In this document: piece after piece, positions 1 through 11,300 of the stretch
Layout: every line of letters begins with the position of its first letter
Position numbering within the stretch: the stretch's first letter is position 1
The notes under the pieces: generated by a model
What the model was told of the DNA's origin: nothing
Seen by the model: only the letters and a program-made list of their open reading frames with translations
The model's database searches: none
Translations under genes and position numbers: made by a program
Assembly (NCBI RefSeq): GCF_963855985.1
Contig: NC_087096.1
Coordinates: forward strand, 8,804,001 to 8,868,000
Direction of reading: 5' to 3'
From: Ostrinia nubilalis
Lineage: Eukaryota; Arthropoda; Insecta; Lepidoptera; Crambidae
Length of the DNA stretch: 64,000 nucleotides

Positions 1-1491
1 GGAACGATAAAAAGACCAATAAAGTAAGAGTTGTTTTTAATGGTAACACAAAAGCTAGTTCGCAGCATCAAAGTTTAAATGATGTTTTGCTGAATGGCCC
101 TAAGGTTCAAAAAGATCTCTTTGACATTCTGATTTTATTCAGGTCATTCAAGTATGTAATGTTAACGGACATCAGACATATGTACAGAGCTATAAAAATT
201 GATCCATCATTTAGGCATCTACAAAATATATTATGGAAAGATGAAAATTCAAAGAATTATTCTGCAATTACAGACAGTCACCTATGGACTCAAGAGCTCA
301 AGCTACCTGGCCACCAGATGTCTCCAGGAGTTAGCAGACCGGTTTGGGAGCAATATGCCGCTGGCTGCTGAGGTCATCCGGACAGCCATGTACGTTGACG
401 ATGCTCTTTTTGGAGCACAGACCATCGATGAAGCTCTTGAGGTAAGAGATCAATTTATAGACCTGCTAGGACGTGCCAATCTGCAGCTGCATAAATGGGC
501 TGCAAATGATGACCAATTACTGGCTGGCATACCAGCTGACAAGCAGCTTTTCGAAGAGCATGAGCTCTGTAATGAGGACCTCTCAATGAAAGCTTTAGGG
601 GTCTCATTCAATGTTAGAGATGATGTTTTTAAAGTGTCATGTCCTATAAAGCAGGTGCAGTCCTGGAATAAAAGGTCCATTTTGAGTGTCATAGGCTCTT
701 TCTTTGACCCCTTAGGGCTCGCTGGGCCAATAATAGTTCGAGCAAAGGAATTTCTACAAAAAGTGTGGAAGGAGAATCTCGAGTGGGACTCGCCCATACC
801 AATGTCATTGCTTAAGGCCTGGTTAACATTCTATGAACAGCTAGAACAAATGCCTATAATTTCTGTACAAAGAAACATAAATATAAATAATGCGCAGGTA
901 ATACAATTGCTAGGATATTGTGACGCTTCTAGCGTCGCCTACGGCTGCTGCATATATATAAGGGTTATTCAAGGCAGCAAAGTAACCACAACACTTTTGT
1001 GTTCAAAGTCTAGAATTGCTCCAGTAAAAAACGCCTTGACTATACCTAAGCTAGAGTTAAATGGTGCAGTGTTGCTAGCCAAACTGTATTGCAAAGTCAA
1101 AGCAATCTATGCTAAAATTAACTTCAATGCTGTACATTTATTTTCTGACTCCCAAGTTGTTCTGTGTTGGTTGAAGTCTAGCAGAAATAATATACCGGCT
1201 TATGTCAAAAACAGAATAAATTTAATAAATTCAAGTACTACAGAATGTAAATGGTTTCACATAGATGGAGCTTCCAATCCAGCTGATTGCTTGTCTCGAG
1301 GCTGCAATCCCCAAGACCTGCCATCGAACACCTTATGGTGGCATGGGCCTCCTCAACTTGACTCACTGGAGTATGAGCCTTCACCATCATTGGCTTCATG
1401 CAACCACTTGCTTTGCGAGAGGGGACCTGCCGAGAGCGAGCAAGCAGCTTGTTTGGTTGTGACACAAGAACCACAATTGTTTGAAAAATAG
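1..1491 (+). pseudogene. BEL/Pao retrotransposon pol remnant: reverse transcriptase and RNase H
   Basis: Broken 5' part of a BEL/Pao-type polyprotein; its beginning lies outside the window. The frame entering at base ~3 reads RT fingers and palm (VRVVFNGNTK, then MLTDIRHMYRAIKI). Around base 240-260 the reading changes frame, and the rest (TVTYGLKSS, the catalytic box YVDDALFGA near base 390, SVIGSFFDPLGLAGP, CDASSVAYGC, LFSDSQVVLCWL) runs in another frame to a stop at 1489-1491. The connection and RNase H follow RT in the usual BEL/Pao order. The protease and gag are not in the window. The frame change and the later break before the integrase mean this copy cannot make a complete polyprotein. 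Assignment to BEL/Pao rather than Ty3/gypsy rests on the YVDDALFGA and DPLGLAGP type motifs known from that family. Confidence 0.9.
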
Positions 1492-1596
1492 TCTTCATGG
1501 TTCACTATGCAAGGAATTGTAGCTTGGATATTAAGGTTTAAATTCAATTGTTTAAATAAACATAATAAAATTAAAGGAAATTTGACTGTAAAATAA

Positions 1597-2655
1597 TTGT
1601 TAAATGCTCAATACAGAATAATTTCTATAACGCAAGGCTTGTATTTTCCTTCGGAAATATCAAAAATAAAAAACAATTTGCCAATAAAATCTAATTTAAA
1701 AGCCTTGGCTCCATTCATAGATGGAAATGGCATAATGAGGGTTGGTGGCCGGTTGCAAAACGCCCCAGTGCCATACACGCAAAAGCATCCGATTATTTTG
1801 CCCAATAAGTGTCATGTCACGAATTCAATTATTCGAAATGAACACTGTGTATTAATGCATGCTGGTATCACCCTCGTATTAAGTAGTCTGAAACTTAAGT
1901 ATTGGATCATTAGCGCCGGTCGCGAAGTAAAGAAAATCATTAACAAGTGCTTAAAATGTTACAGGTTTAAGGCTCAAGTAGCCAGCCAGTTTATGGGATC
2001 CCTGCCCTCCGATCGCGTCACCGAGAGCCACCCGTTCGACAAGGTTGGAATCGACTTCTGTGGTCCGTTTCAAGTAAAACAATCGGGCATGCGGAGGGCC
2101 GTTGTCACCAAAGGCTACACACTGGTAATTGTTTGCTTCGCCACTAAGGCTGTCCACCTTGAGCTAGTTTCAGACATGACAACTCAAACATTCTTAGCAG
2201 CCTTAAAAAGATTCATTGGCAGACGCGGTATTCCCGCCATTATTAATTGCGATAATGCACAAACGTTTAAAGGAGCCGACAACGTGCTCCACGACTTGTA
2301 TAAATTAGTCAATTCCAAAAAGCATCAATCTCAAGTGAGTGTGGCTGCTGTAGAGAAAGGAATAACCTTTCGCTACATCCCCTCCTACTCCCCCAACCAC
2401 GGAGGCCTCTGGGAGGCCGCCGTTAAGAGTTTTAAGTTCCATTTCAAAAGAGTGGTGGGGGAGAATAAATTCACGTACGAAGAATTGACCACTATTTTAT
2501 CCGAAATAGAGGGTATCCTGAATTCCAGGCCCCTCACGCCGCTTTCAAGCGACCCTGCAGACCTAACAGCCCTAACCCCAGGACACTTCCTGACTGGTCG
2601 TCCACTCATATGTATCCCTGAGCCGGATCTAACCGATATCCCTCTAACTAAATAG
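1597..2655 (+). pseudogene. BEL/Pao retrotransposon integrase remnant
   Basis: Continuation of the same element after about 105 bases without an in-frame link to the RNase H part. The 352-codon stretch holds the integrase zinc-binding region (H near NEHCVLMHAGI, paired cysteines in NKCLKCYRFKAQ) and then the DDE core: D in VGIDFCGPFQV, D in IINCDNAQTFKGA, and E in NHGGLWEAAVKS. The second motif reads CDN-A-QTF where relatives usually have SDNGTNF, so the catalytic aspartate is present but its surroundings are altered. The stop at 2653-2655 cuts off the C-terminal domain, whose sequence resumes in another frame at 2771. Integrase would insert the cDNA of the element. This copy looks inactive. 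Confidence 0.88.
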
Positions 2656-2770
2656 ACTAAGATTCTGGAGGCGCTGTACTCAGGTCAAGCAACATTTTTG
2701 GAAAGCCTGGTACAGCCAATATTTATCGCAGCTAAATGTTAGAAACAAGTGGACCAAACAGTTACCAGAT

Positions 2771-2956
2771 GTGGAAGAAGGCAGTTTAGTTTTACTAAAA
2801 GGAGACAACGTTCCCCCGCTGCAGTGGCCCATGGCGCGGGTGACGCGGGTGTTTCGGGGAAGCGATGGGAGGGTAAGGGTCGCGGAGCTCAAAACCGCTA
2901 CTGGTCTAACCTGTAGGTCTATTAATAAAATGTGTATCCTTCCCATAGATTATTAA
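2771..2956 (+). pseudogene. BEL/Pao polyprotein C-terminal domain (DUF5641-like)
   Basis: A 61-codon frame reading GSLVLLKGDNVPPLQWPMAR followed by RVFRGSDGRVRVAELKTATG. This is the small C-terminal domain that follows the integrase core in BEL/Pao elements. It is separated from the preceding integrase frame by a stop and a frame change at about 2656-2770, so it is a third fragment of one degenerate polyprotein. It ends with a natural stop, after which the sequence becomes non-coding and AT-rich towards the presumed LTR. Confidence 0.8.
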
Positions 2957-3260
2957 GTAACAAGCCATTTTAAAACTGTTAAATAATTTTTAACCATAGG
3001 TTTTTAAGCAAATGTTAACTTGTAGTTATGACATGCGAATTTTATTAAATATTTATGGCAATTTTGAGTCTGTAAACTGTGATAACTAAGTAGTAATATG
3101 TATAGGGTGTTACTTAAACTTAAGAATAAAGATTTAATTAAGATATAACTTCAATTGTATCATGCAAGTCATTACTAATGTAACTTCATGACTATTACTG
3201 TAACTGCATAACTATTAATGTAACTGCATAGCTATTTTTGTAACCTTTTGCCCGGGAGAA

Positions 3261-3481
3261 TGTCCACATCAGTAGATGTAAACACGGCTTAATTTCATAC
3301 TGAATGTGTCTAATGTGTCTATGCCTTATTTTTATGATTAATGTTGGCAACACTAAAAATTATATCTCTCTTCCTCATCACACTCTCACCAACTCGTACT
3401 GGTTTTTGTAAATATTGTGTTTTTATAAATAAAAGTCAAGATTAAAGTACAAAATCTTATTATTTGTATGTTCCACGAACA
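3261..3481 (+). repeat. Candidate 3' LTR of the BEL/Pao element
   Basis: A purine-rich stretch (CCCGGGAGAA, 3251-3260) sits directly before TGTCCACATC, as a polypurine tract does before a 3' LTR. The interval contains an AATAAA-type signal (ataaataaaag near 3424-3433) and ends with CGAACA at 3481. The 5' LTR is outside the window, so neither the length nor the TG...CA ends can be confirmed by comparison. The true end could lie further right, for example near 3550. Confidence 0.35.
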
Positions 3482-5230
3482 ATTTGATCACTAAAGGATT
3501 TCACATCCTTGTTATCTTAAAATTATATTCGCTTAAATCATTCTCTACATTTGGACGGTTGGACGGAATTCAGGGGACGGAATCTGATACATTTTGCCAC
3601 CCTCATTATTGCTTATTCAGTAGTACTTTTTACTGTTAATATAATTTGTAAAACTATGTGTAAACAAACAATGTACACTTACTGATAAGTTATGTTTTTG
3701 TTGTAGTAAGAATAATGGATGGCTCAATAAAAATATTTTTGATTTTGATTTGAGTTAAAATGGTGGTTAATCATTCTTAGAAATTATCTTTAAATCTCTT
3801 TTTAAATCTCTTTCAGACGTAATCACTAATTAGGTAATCCATTTTGTTTTATGAGACATGTTTTCACCATTACAAATACTTTTAACTCTTTAGGTGCATT
3901 TTGTAATTCTGTAAAAGCGTCAATCCAACTCTAAAAATGGTCAAGCCTTTCCAATCGTGTAGACAAAGTCGCAAAAATTCGCAGGAACTACGCAAAGGCT
4001 CACGAGCTTCGATGTCAAAAACCAGGCTGAAAACCGCGAATGCAGTGAAAAGTTTGCACAATCATTTGTCAATGTCATACTGCACTTGTGGGTTCATGTA
4101 TTCGGGTGAATGTGAGTGCTGGTTTAACCTTCTACAAGTCTGGATATTTATACGAGTATACGAGGCTATTAGCGTGGAAAAAAATTCCAATTGAATTCAA
4201 TTAACCTTAGCCAAATGGCGTCCAAAACTGGACAAGAAGCAATATCTCCCGCAATTTCCATCCAGTTTCTTCATGAGGTTACTTCTCTATTGAGCAGGGA
4301 AGATTATTTGGTGCAGACAGCCAACCGGCCAATATGTAAAAAATATGGGAAGGCCTTATTCAGCAGTCGACGTCCTGTAGCTGAAGTGTTAAGATAATGG
4401 TAATGAAAGGGCAGCAAAAGCAAGCGAGATTATTTGAAGTAAAGTACCCTAGGTAATATAATTTATAAACTTCATAAAGAGAAATAGGTACTAAAAAAAT
4501 ATTTTCTAGTCTTTGTAGAAGGCAACATTGAAATAATTTCATAAAGTTCAAGGAGAAAAACCTTGTATCCGAGATAAAATATTACATCAACATTAATTAT
4601 GACAAAACACTGCTCTTTGTCTAATAAATATGCCTCGAGCTAGATAATAGCAAAGATTTTATCATACCTTCTTTAATTAGTAGCTGATAATAGTATAAAC
4701 ATTTTCATTATCTGAAGACAATATCTACCTGTATAGGTTAATTCAGGTAATTTTGTTTTCATAAAAGATTTCAGCAACCTAGACAATATCGTAATTTCCT
4801 TAGCTATCTTATTACTATCATAATTTTTGTAAATTATTTTTAAAAAACATTTTATGATAGCGAGAGGAATGTACTATCTAAAAAGCTAGAGGATTAATAA
4901 TGTGTACGTACAGACTTTTCTAACGATTAGGTAGGTACAACCACTTACAATAGAATATCTTAATAATAAACCACGATGATGAAGCTTTAATACTTAATTA
5001 TTTTATAGAACGTCAATTTAAATGACTGACCACTGTCCAGTCATATCTGCCTACTAACGCTTCAGTCACCTATTCTGCCAAAAACACCACCATTATACAG
5101 TGACATTTAGTCAGTGAAGTCCCATCAAAATTTTCAGGAGCCATACGCCATATCTTTTTTTCCAAGAGTTGAAGTAAGGTTCTTTTTGAGGTTTTCTGTA
5201 TTGCATTCATTGTAATCCCATTTGGCTTAC
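3482..5230. other. Non-coding stretch with LINE-type tails
   Basis: No gene recognised. At about 3715-3760 there is an ATAAAAATATTTTTGATTTT type ending like a LINE 3' tail. A LINE C-terminal fragment lies at 4300-4393 (listed separately). An 85-codon frame at 3937-4194 shows no recognisable domain. The rest is AT-rich sequence; any exon of the minus-strand TPR gene following the one at 5231-5383 would lie here or beyond the window, but I could not identify one. Confidence 0.5.
4300..4393 (+). mobile_element. LINE 3' fragment (C-terminus of reverse transcriptase)
   Basis: Read on the plus strand, this stretch codes for QTANRPICKKYGKALFSSRR. That is a diverged form of the LINE RT C-terminus found in several places in the window (compare QAATNRPLW and GEAYVQ on the minus strand at 16100-16215). 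It ends about where the LINE stop codon and 3' end would be. It is short, truncated at the 5' side and diverged. Confidence 0.65.
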
Positions 5231-5383
5231 CTGATGCGTAGGTTTCGGCTGCATACGACTTTGGCGCACTATGACCACAGGTGCGTTAGCGTCCATAGAC
5301 TCTCTCTTCAGCTCCACACTACGGTATAGAGACGCTACGGATGAGAGCATTTTTCCAGCGCTTTTCCCTGCACATTCACGAAC
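5231..5383 (-). CDS. ODAD4: ODAD4-like gene, fourth visible exon
   Basis: A 153-base exon (51 codons, phase 0 to 0) with acceptor ccaaaacag and donor gtaagcc. It codes for VRECAGKSAGKMLSSVASLY, then RSVELKRESMDANAPVVIVR, ending in QSRMQPKPTHQ. It has the basic, linker-like composition found after the first TPR block in this family. Its downstream partner exon is not visible. Confidence 0.68.
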
Positions 5384-8300
5384 CTGTTTTGGAAAAAAAA
5401 TAAAGTTCATAGAGGTATTAAAATAAATAATTAAAATAAAACTGCTTGTTCAAATAATAAGATTTATTTGAACAAGCAGTCTCTTTCCTTTCATATTTGT
5501 GAAATGCACCATGTATCATGGTAAGAGTCTTAGTTTAAAAATATGCCAACAATTTAAAATTCAACCTGTATAATTCATGTTCATTTCGCTTGTGTTCTAA
5601 AGACATAATTAAGAATCCAGTCTCTCTGTATACACTTTTTAAGGGGGTAATGAAAACTGTATACTCACGGTCTCAATGTAAAGCTTAATGTATTATCTTA
5701 TGAACATTGAGTAATAGTTTAATAATACCTGAAAGTGCTTAACTTACTGAGAGCATTCACATGTAATGTAATAAAGCAAAATTAGATTTTGAATATAATG
5801 GCATGCCGTAAAGCTCAAAATCGAATCATGAATATTATTACATTTACACACGAATGCTCCCGGAAGCACCTTATGGGAATTCCCGACAACATCAAAAAAA
5901 TCCGCCTACGAATATAATGTGCATTTATTTTTCTCATGTTTTATGTTTTATAAGGTGTAATGGACATGATAATAATGTCCTTAAAGACTTTTGAACTATT
6001 TTTTTAGATTTTAAACTCAACTTGCAAAATAATTACTAATTTGAGACTGTCTATGTGTCCAAACAGCACAATTTCATAATAAAAAGAAAAAATCTTACAG
6101 TAAAACTCTGATAAATCTATGTCACATCTTCAAAAAAAGCTTATGAATTTCTTCAGAAGTTTTCGGGAGCGTGCCAAACAAATTAAATTAGATTTTGTTT
6201 TACTTAAACGTTCGGCGCTTCGTTAGATATTTACGCTAACGTTTAGAAGTTAATCCGGGGTTTGAAATTGCTTAGTATTCAATAGATAGCTAATTGAATT
6301 CGCCTCCAATAAAGGGAAATTGCTTAATCTGAGCTTATATAAGTTGTCGAAGGGATATGCCGGAGTTAACTGTGCGTTAGAAAGGCCTACACGAAGGGCT
6401 AATTTTGTTACGCTTGTGTCAATTTCAGATATTGAACAACAAGATTCTATCTTGTGCTTTTCTTTGTACCTATTTAGAAAACACTCTTCTCTTTATTCTA
6501 AAACTTACACAGTTTTCGTTTATGTGAATAAATAATACATATTTATTACTTACTACTTTTTCGCTATGGGAAGAGCGCTTGCTTATCCTAAAATACAGGG
6601 CTCTGCCCTAACTTAGGAAGCAAAGCTCAATGTTTTTAGAATCATAATATTTTGTAAGATACATTAATGTCTGTACTTAAACATTTGTTGCTTGTTTTTA
6701 TATGCATGTACTTACTTTTGAATAAATAGATTTGTATTTGTATTTGTATTTGTATTTGTATTAGACGTCCTTAGGAAAAATAAATACTTTTTTACTTACT
6801 TAAGTTACGCTCAGTTTTTTTTACGCATAATAAGGCAAGTATTTGACCACAATCGTATCTGGCGTTAAGTAGGATGCAGTCTAGGATGGTACATATTATT
6901 ATCTGCCCTGTAAGTGCCTATTCACTCTCGCCTTGATGAAGCCTGGATTATAGTCTTCGGGAAAGACAGCAGCAGGCAAAGAATTCCAGTCCCTAGCTGT
7001 TCGTATTATAAAAGAGTCATCGAAACGCTTAGTGCGATTATTAAATTGAATTGTTTAGCGTTTTAGAATTAAAATTAATATTTTTTCACGCAAAATATTC
7101 AAATTATGTAATTCAATATTTTCCTTTATTCTCTCAACCCTTAAATCTTTTGTCTCGTAAAAATTAGATTTATCCGAAAGTATCTATAAACCAATATCTC
7201 GGGAAAACAAGGAAAATATTTTCTCGGCAAGTTATAAGGAAAAAGATTATTTTTACTGACATTTTCACTTTCCAATGTAAATAAAATATACCCAAGATGC
7301 TACAAACACTCCTACTCGTATATTTATACTTTATACAAAGCCGTTACCCGGTGCCCGTACTATCTATGTATAACAGATAAATAACAGAGTAATCAAAATA
7401 AAACTGTGGTGATAATTAAGTTGTCGACTGTAACAGAAGCTTTGTGATCTATGACATCTTATGTCGTCGTTATGGGTGCTATTTTGCAAAAAAATGTGTC
7501 TGATATATGAAACAATGACAACATTTCCTTTATTATCTGACTGCTCCAGGAGAATGGTTAAATGGTTTTTTAATTAAATCGATCATTTGTTTCAGCCGAA
7601 AGACATCCACTGCTGGACAAAGGCCCTAACGATTTCCACAGCGACCGGTCCTTTTTTTTTACCCAGGAAAATGGCCTATCCATACCTACCGCCGGGGGAC
7701 GGCAGGTTATGAGGGGCTCGAACCCACTAAAAACCTGGGGTGTTCCCTCTGCCGCATAGTGGTCGGCGCCTTGGGTACTAGAAACGACCAAGGCGCCTTC
7801 CGCGGACGTCCCGCCCTACACGGCGGGACCCAACACGCTCCCACCTAGTGGGGGGCCGACAGGATTAGCCGGGACCACGAGGCCAATCCCGTCCGACGGC
7901 GGTGGTAACCTGTGCAATGCAGGGGGAGGCGCCCCCGCGTCTCCAACCTGCTGGCCACCACCAACAACGACCGGTCCTGCACCGACCGCATCCAAGCACC
8001 TTCACCAGATCATCGTTTCACCTAGTGGTGGGCCTGCCACACCACATCTTTCGGCTCGTGGTCGCCCCTCGAGAACTTTAAATTATTTTTCTTAAATTAC
8101 CCACCGTTTCTTCAGCATGCCTGGCGCACTCGGCAAAGTTCGGTGGCAACCTGCGCAAACGCTGCCCTTGGTGAGCCAATACCAATGCGCGCTCAAAAGC
8201 ACATTTTTCGTAGTTGGTTTGCGCTCGGATTTGCAATGCTGAAAGATTCTCCGGCTCCAATTCTAGAAATAGAGAAATTCGTTAAATGTCGTTAATACGA

Positions 8301-11300
8301 GGCACCCTCCGACTAAGTGGTGTGCTTTCGATGCCTAATATAGGTACCGTGTAGATTTTTACTTACTTTTTTGACAGTCGATAGTTAAATAAGCATGAAA
8401 GTAGTCACAAATAATACTAGCCAACCAAACTATAGGCCGATAAAAAGTCTGCAGTCTGCCGGGGCTCTTAACCCTTTATATGGTAGTGGGAATATAGATC
8501 CCCACCATATTTTGAACTTTATTCCCTTGTCTTAAGGTCCAAAAACTAGGAACAATTTGGACTTATTATGCCCGTTATAGGTTGAATAAATTATTTATAC
8601 CTGCAGCCTTGGCAGCATCGTCTAGCGCCTGGCTGTAGTGAGTAGTCTTGACGCGCGCCAAACTACGGCCGAGCAGAGAACGGACATCTGAACTCTGAGA
8701 ACAGAAATTGATAAAGGAGATAATATTTTAGTAACATTTCTGTCAGATAAACTTCTACTTTTGGTTTCACAACTCTCGGATTTGCCAAATGAGGTCACCA
8801 GAAACCAACGGTATTTTTAGTAAGCAGCAGGAATATGCCAGATAATTTTGTACAGTAGGGAACCAGTGAGAAGGCTCATTTCGTCGCTTGCCTCTCTAAC
8901 TGACGTAACCGACATTTAGCAAAATTTTTAGGCGATTAGACAGATCGATTCGTCTTGCGAAATTGATTAAGATGGTGTAGATAACTCAGTTTCGAAAAAA
9001 ATGTCAGATACGTCAGTTAGAGAGGCAAGCGACGATTTTATAAGAGTCACATGAATATTAGTTTTATTCTATTTTAGATGGAAAATGGAAGTAGCAAACC
9101 TCTATAAGTTTCAGTTCGTATCTACGAATAAATGCTCTTGCAAATCATATTTGATCCCTTACCGATTTGACTGAACGGTAATAAATGGCAGTAACAGATC
9201 GATTAATGCATAGATTAACTCCTGAAAGCTCCCCAGAGCTATGCAATAATGGCTATTGTTTATTAAGGAGACTCGCAAGACATCAGTTAGCGAGGTCCAC
9301 ATTAATCTCCAAGGTAATGATCGTATTGAAACCTATTTGGATATCAAGATGGGAATATAAGCACAGGTTATAAATTAAGGTTTAGGCAGACAGCCGATTT
9401 AGGCTGCGTTTCCACAGAAGATGCGTCAGAACGGAATGTCGTTATGGCTTCTGACGTTTCGCATACTTAATGTATGAAATCGATTTCATTCTATAGGTCT
9501 AGCTCTTAACTAAGTTATTTCCTGAGGTATCAGAGCGATATATGATGTGATAGAGCAGTGTTTTTCAACCTTTTTCATGACACAACCCTCCTAGTATGAA
9601 AAAATAATTGGCGACTCCCCCGGCTGTTCGCTTTTTTTTTCATGAATTTTATAATGTTAAAAAGATGTTTGTAGGGACCGAATACTTCAATCCATACAAC
9701 ATTTTAATGCATTTGCATAATTCGATTTTGGATTTTGTCTTTAGTTATAACTAATGATTTTTTTTACTGAGGTAGTTTTTACGACCTCTCGCAACGCGAC
9801 CCATAGGTTGAAAAACACTGTGATAGAGCATACAAATATGAAAGAGATCTGAAGTTTCGCTGACGTTTGACGTTTCAAAAACACCCTCCCGCGCCGCTCC
9901 CATACCTCAGGCACTGACTGACTTAAACGCTAGACCTTTAATTCATCGTATTATGTCTCTTCGTTTGTGTCATTAATCAAGAGAGACATCATTACATTAA
10001 GTTAATAGCCATTTTTCAAATAAAACAAGATTAAAAAGAGATAAATCACTAGTTGGACAGCTCTTAAGTCAATTTGTCTATTCTGAGACTTCGTTGAAAT
10101 TATTGGTTTAAAGTCACTGAAAAATTTAAATTAATCTTTGCTTTAATGTTCTTTGTTTGCTAAGTAAGATATTTTCTAAGTACTGGCAATAAACGTGCCT
10201 AAAATTGTTTGGGGCATGTATCAACATGTCCTAAAGATAGCTCTACCACTGCAGTATCAAGAATAACTTTAACCATGCCTTCCAAATCACAGAGAGTTGT
10301 TTGAGGATGCTTCTAAATATAGTCGGCTTCACAACCTATTTTAACTTTCCGCTGATTTTAGACTAATTTTATTTCAACCAATAGTCACTTCCGTGTAGTC
10401 CAGTAAAGAATTGTATGTAGTACTATACGATAAATATTTAAAAATGTAAAAGTAAGGCTGAGTTGCACCCTAACTTTGACCGTAACTATAAGAATAACCG
10501 GTGTATTTTGTATGGAAGTTGACAGATTTTTGACGTTTGACAAAGTCAAAGTAAGCTCATGTATTCGTAATTTTTAGAGTCTAGTAAAGGGTTTTGTAAA
10601 GCACCAATCGGTATTTCTAAAACAATGTAATAGAAACATTCGTTAATTAAGATATTCCCCAATTACCGAATGGTGGTCGTACCACTTAATCGGGTGATAA
10701 ATTGCAACTGTTTGCGAGAGAAACTTCAGCAGGGATCCGTTTAGTTAGAGGACGATAACGAGGTGTGTGCAAACATTATCAACGTTTAGGCATCGTCTAA
10801 TTGCCCGTTTGTAAATTGAGACTGTCTGTGTTTACGTTAAGGGCTCCTACAGTAGGTAAAACATCGCTAACAAGGACTTAAAGCTGCACAAAGTCACAGC
10901 AAAAAGCTCTAGCATTACAAATAAGACGCATCTGTCAACATTATTCTTTGAAGATTGAAAATGAATTCAATATTTTGCTTTTGAATGTGGAAATGTAGAG
11001 CCATTACCTAATTTGATTTGATAGACCGCTACCGTTAGTTCGAGGTTGAAATTCTGCAATCCCACTTGCACTTTGGGAGATACGTCCATAATAAATTAGT
11101 TTTTACCAAGTTAGTAGTAGCTTTTGCTTAATTTAGAGATATGACTTTTCTTCTTTTATTGTATAAGTGCTCTAGAAAGGGCCTATGTAGTAAAAAAAAA
11201 TGTAGAGCTGAACACAAGTCTATTCTGACTTATTAAATCACCAAAGGTATCTAATTCCCGTTTTCACCATCAATCCCTAATTTTTAAGTGACCCCTATGG

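Larger units (their letters stand above)
5384..8104. other. Intron of the ODAD4-like gene with repeats
   Basis: Between the third and fourth visible exons. It contains a perfect 17-bp-arm hairpin (5441-5480), an imperfect inverted repeat of about 110 bp (near 5748-5860), a TTTGTA microsatellite (about 6733-6762) after an AATAAATA tail, and a LINE tail with a nested retroelement (7590-8060). No coding sequence was recognised. Confidence 0.6.

Noticed and set aside
3937..4194. 85-codon plus-strand frame with several cysteines
   Set aside because: No recognisable domain; an alternative frame (VDKVAKIRRNYAKAHELR) looks equally protein-like, so neither could be trusted.
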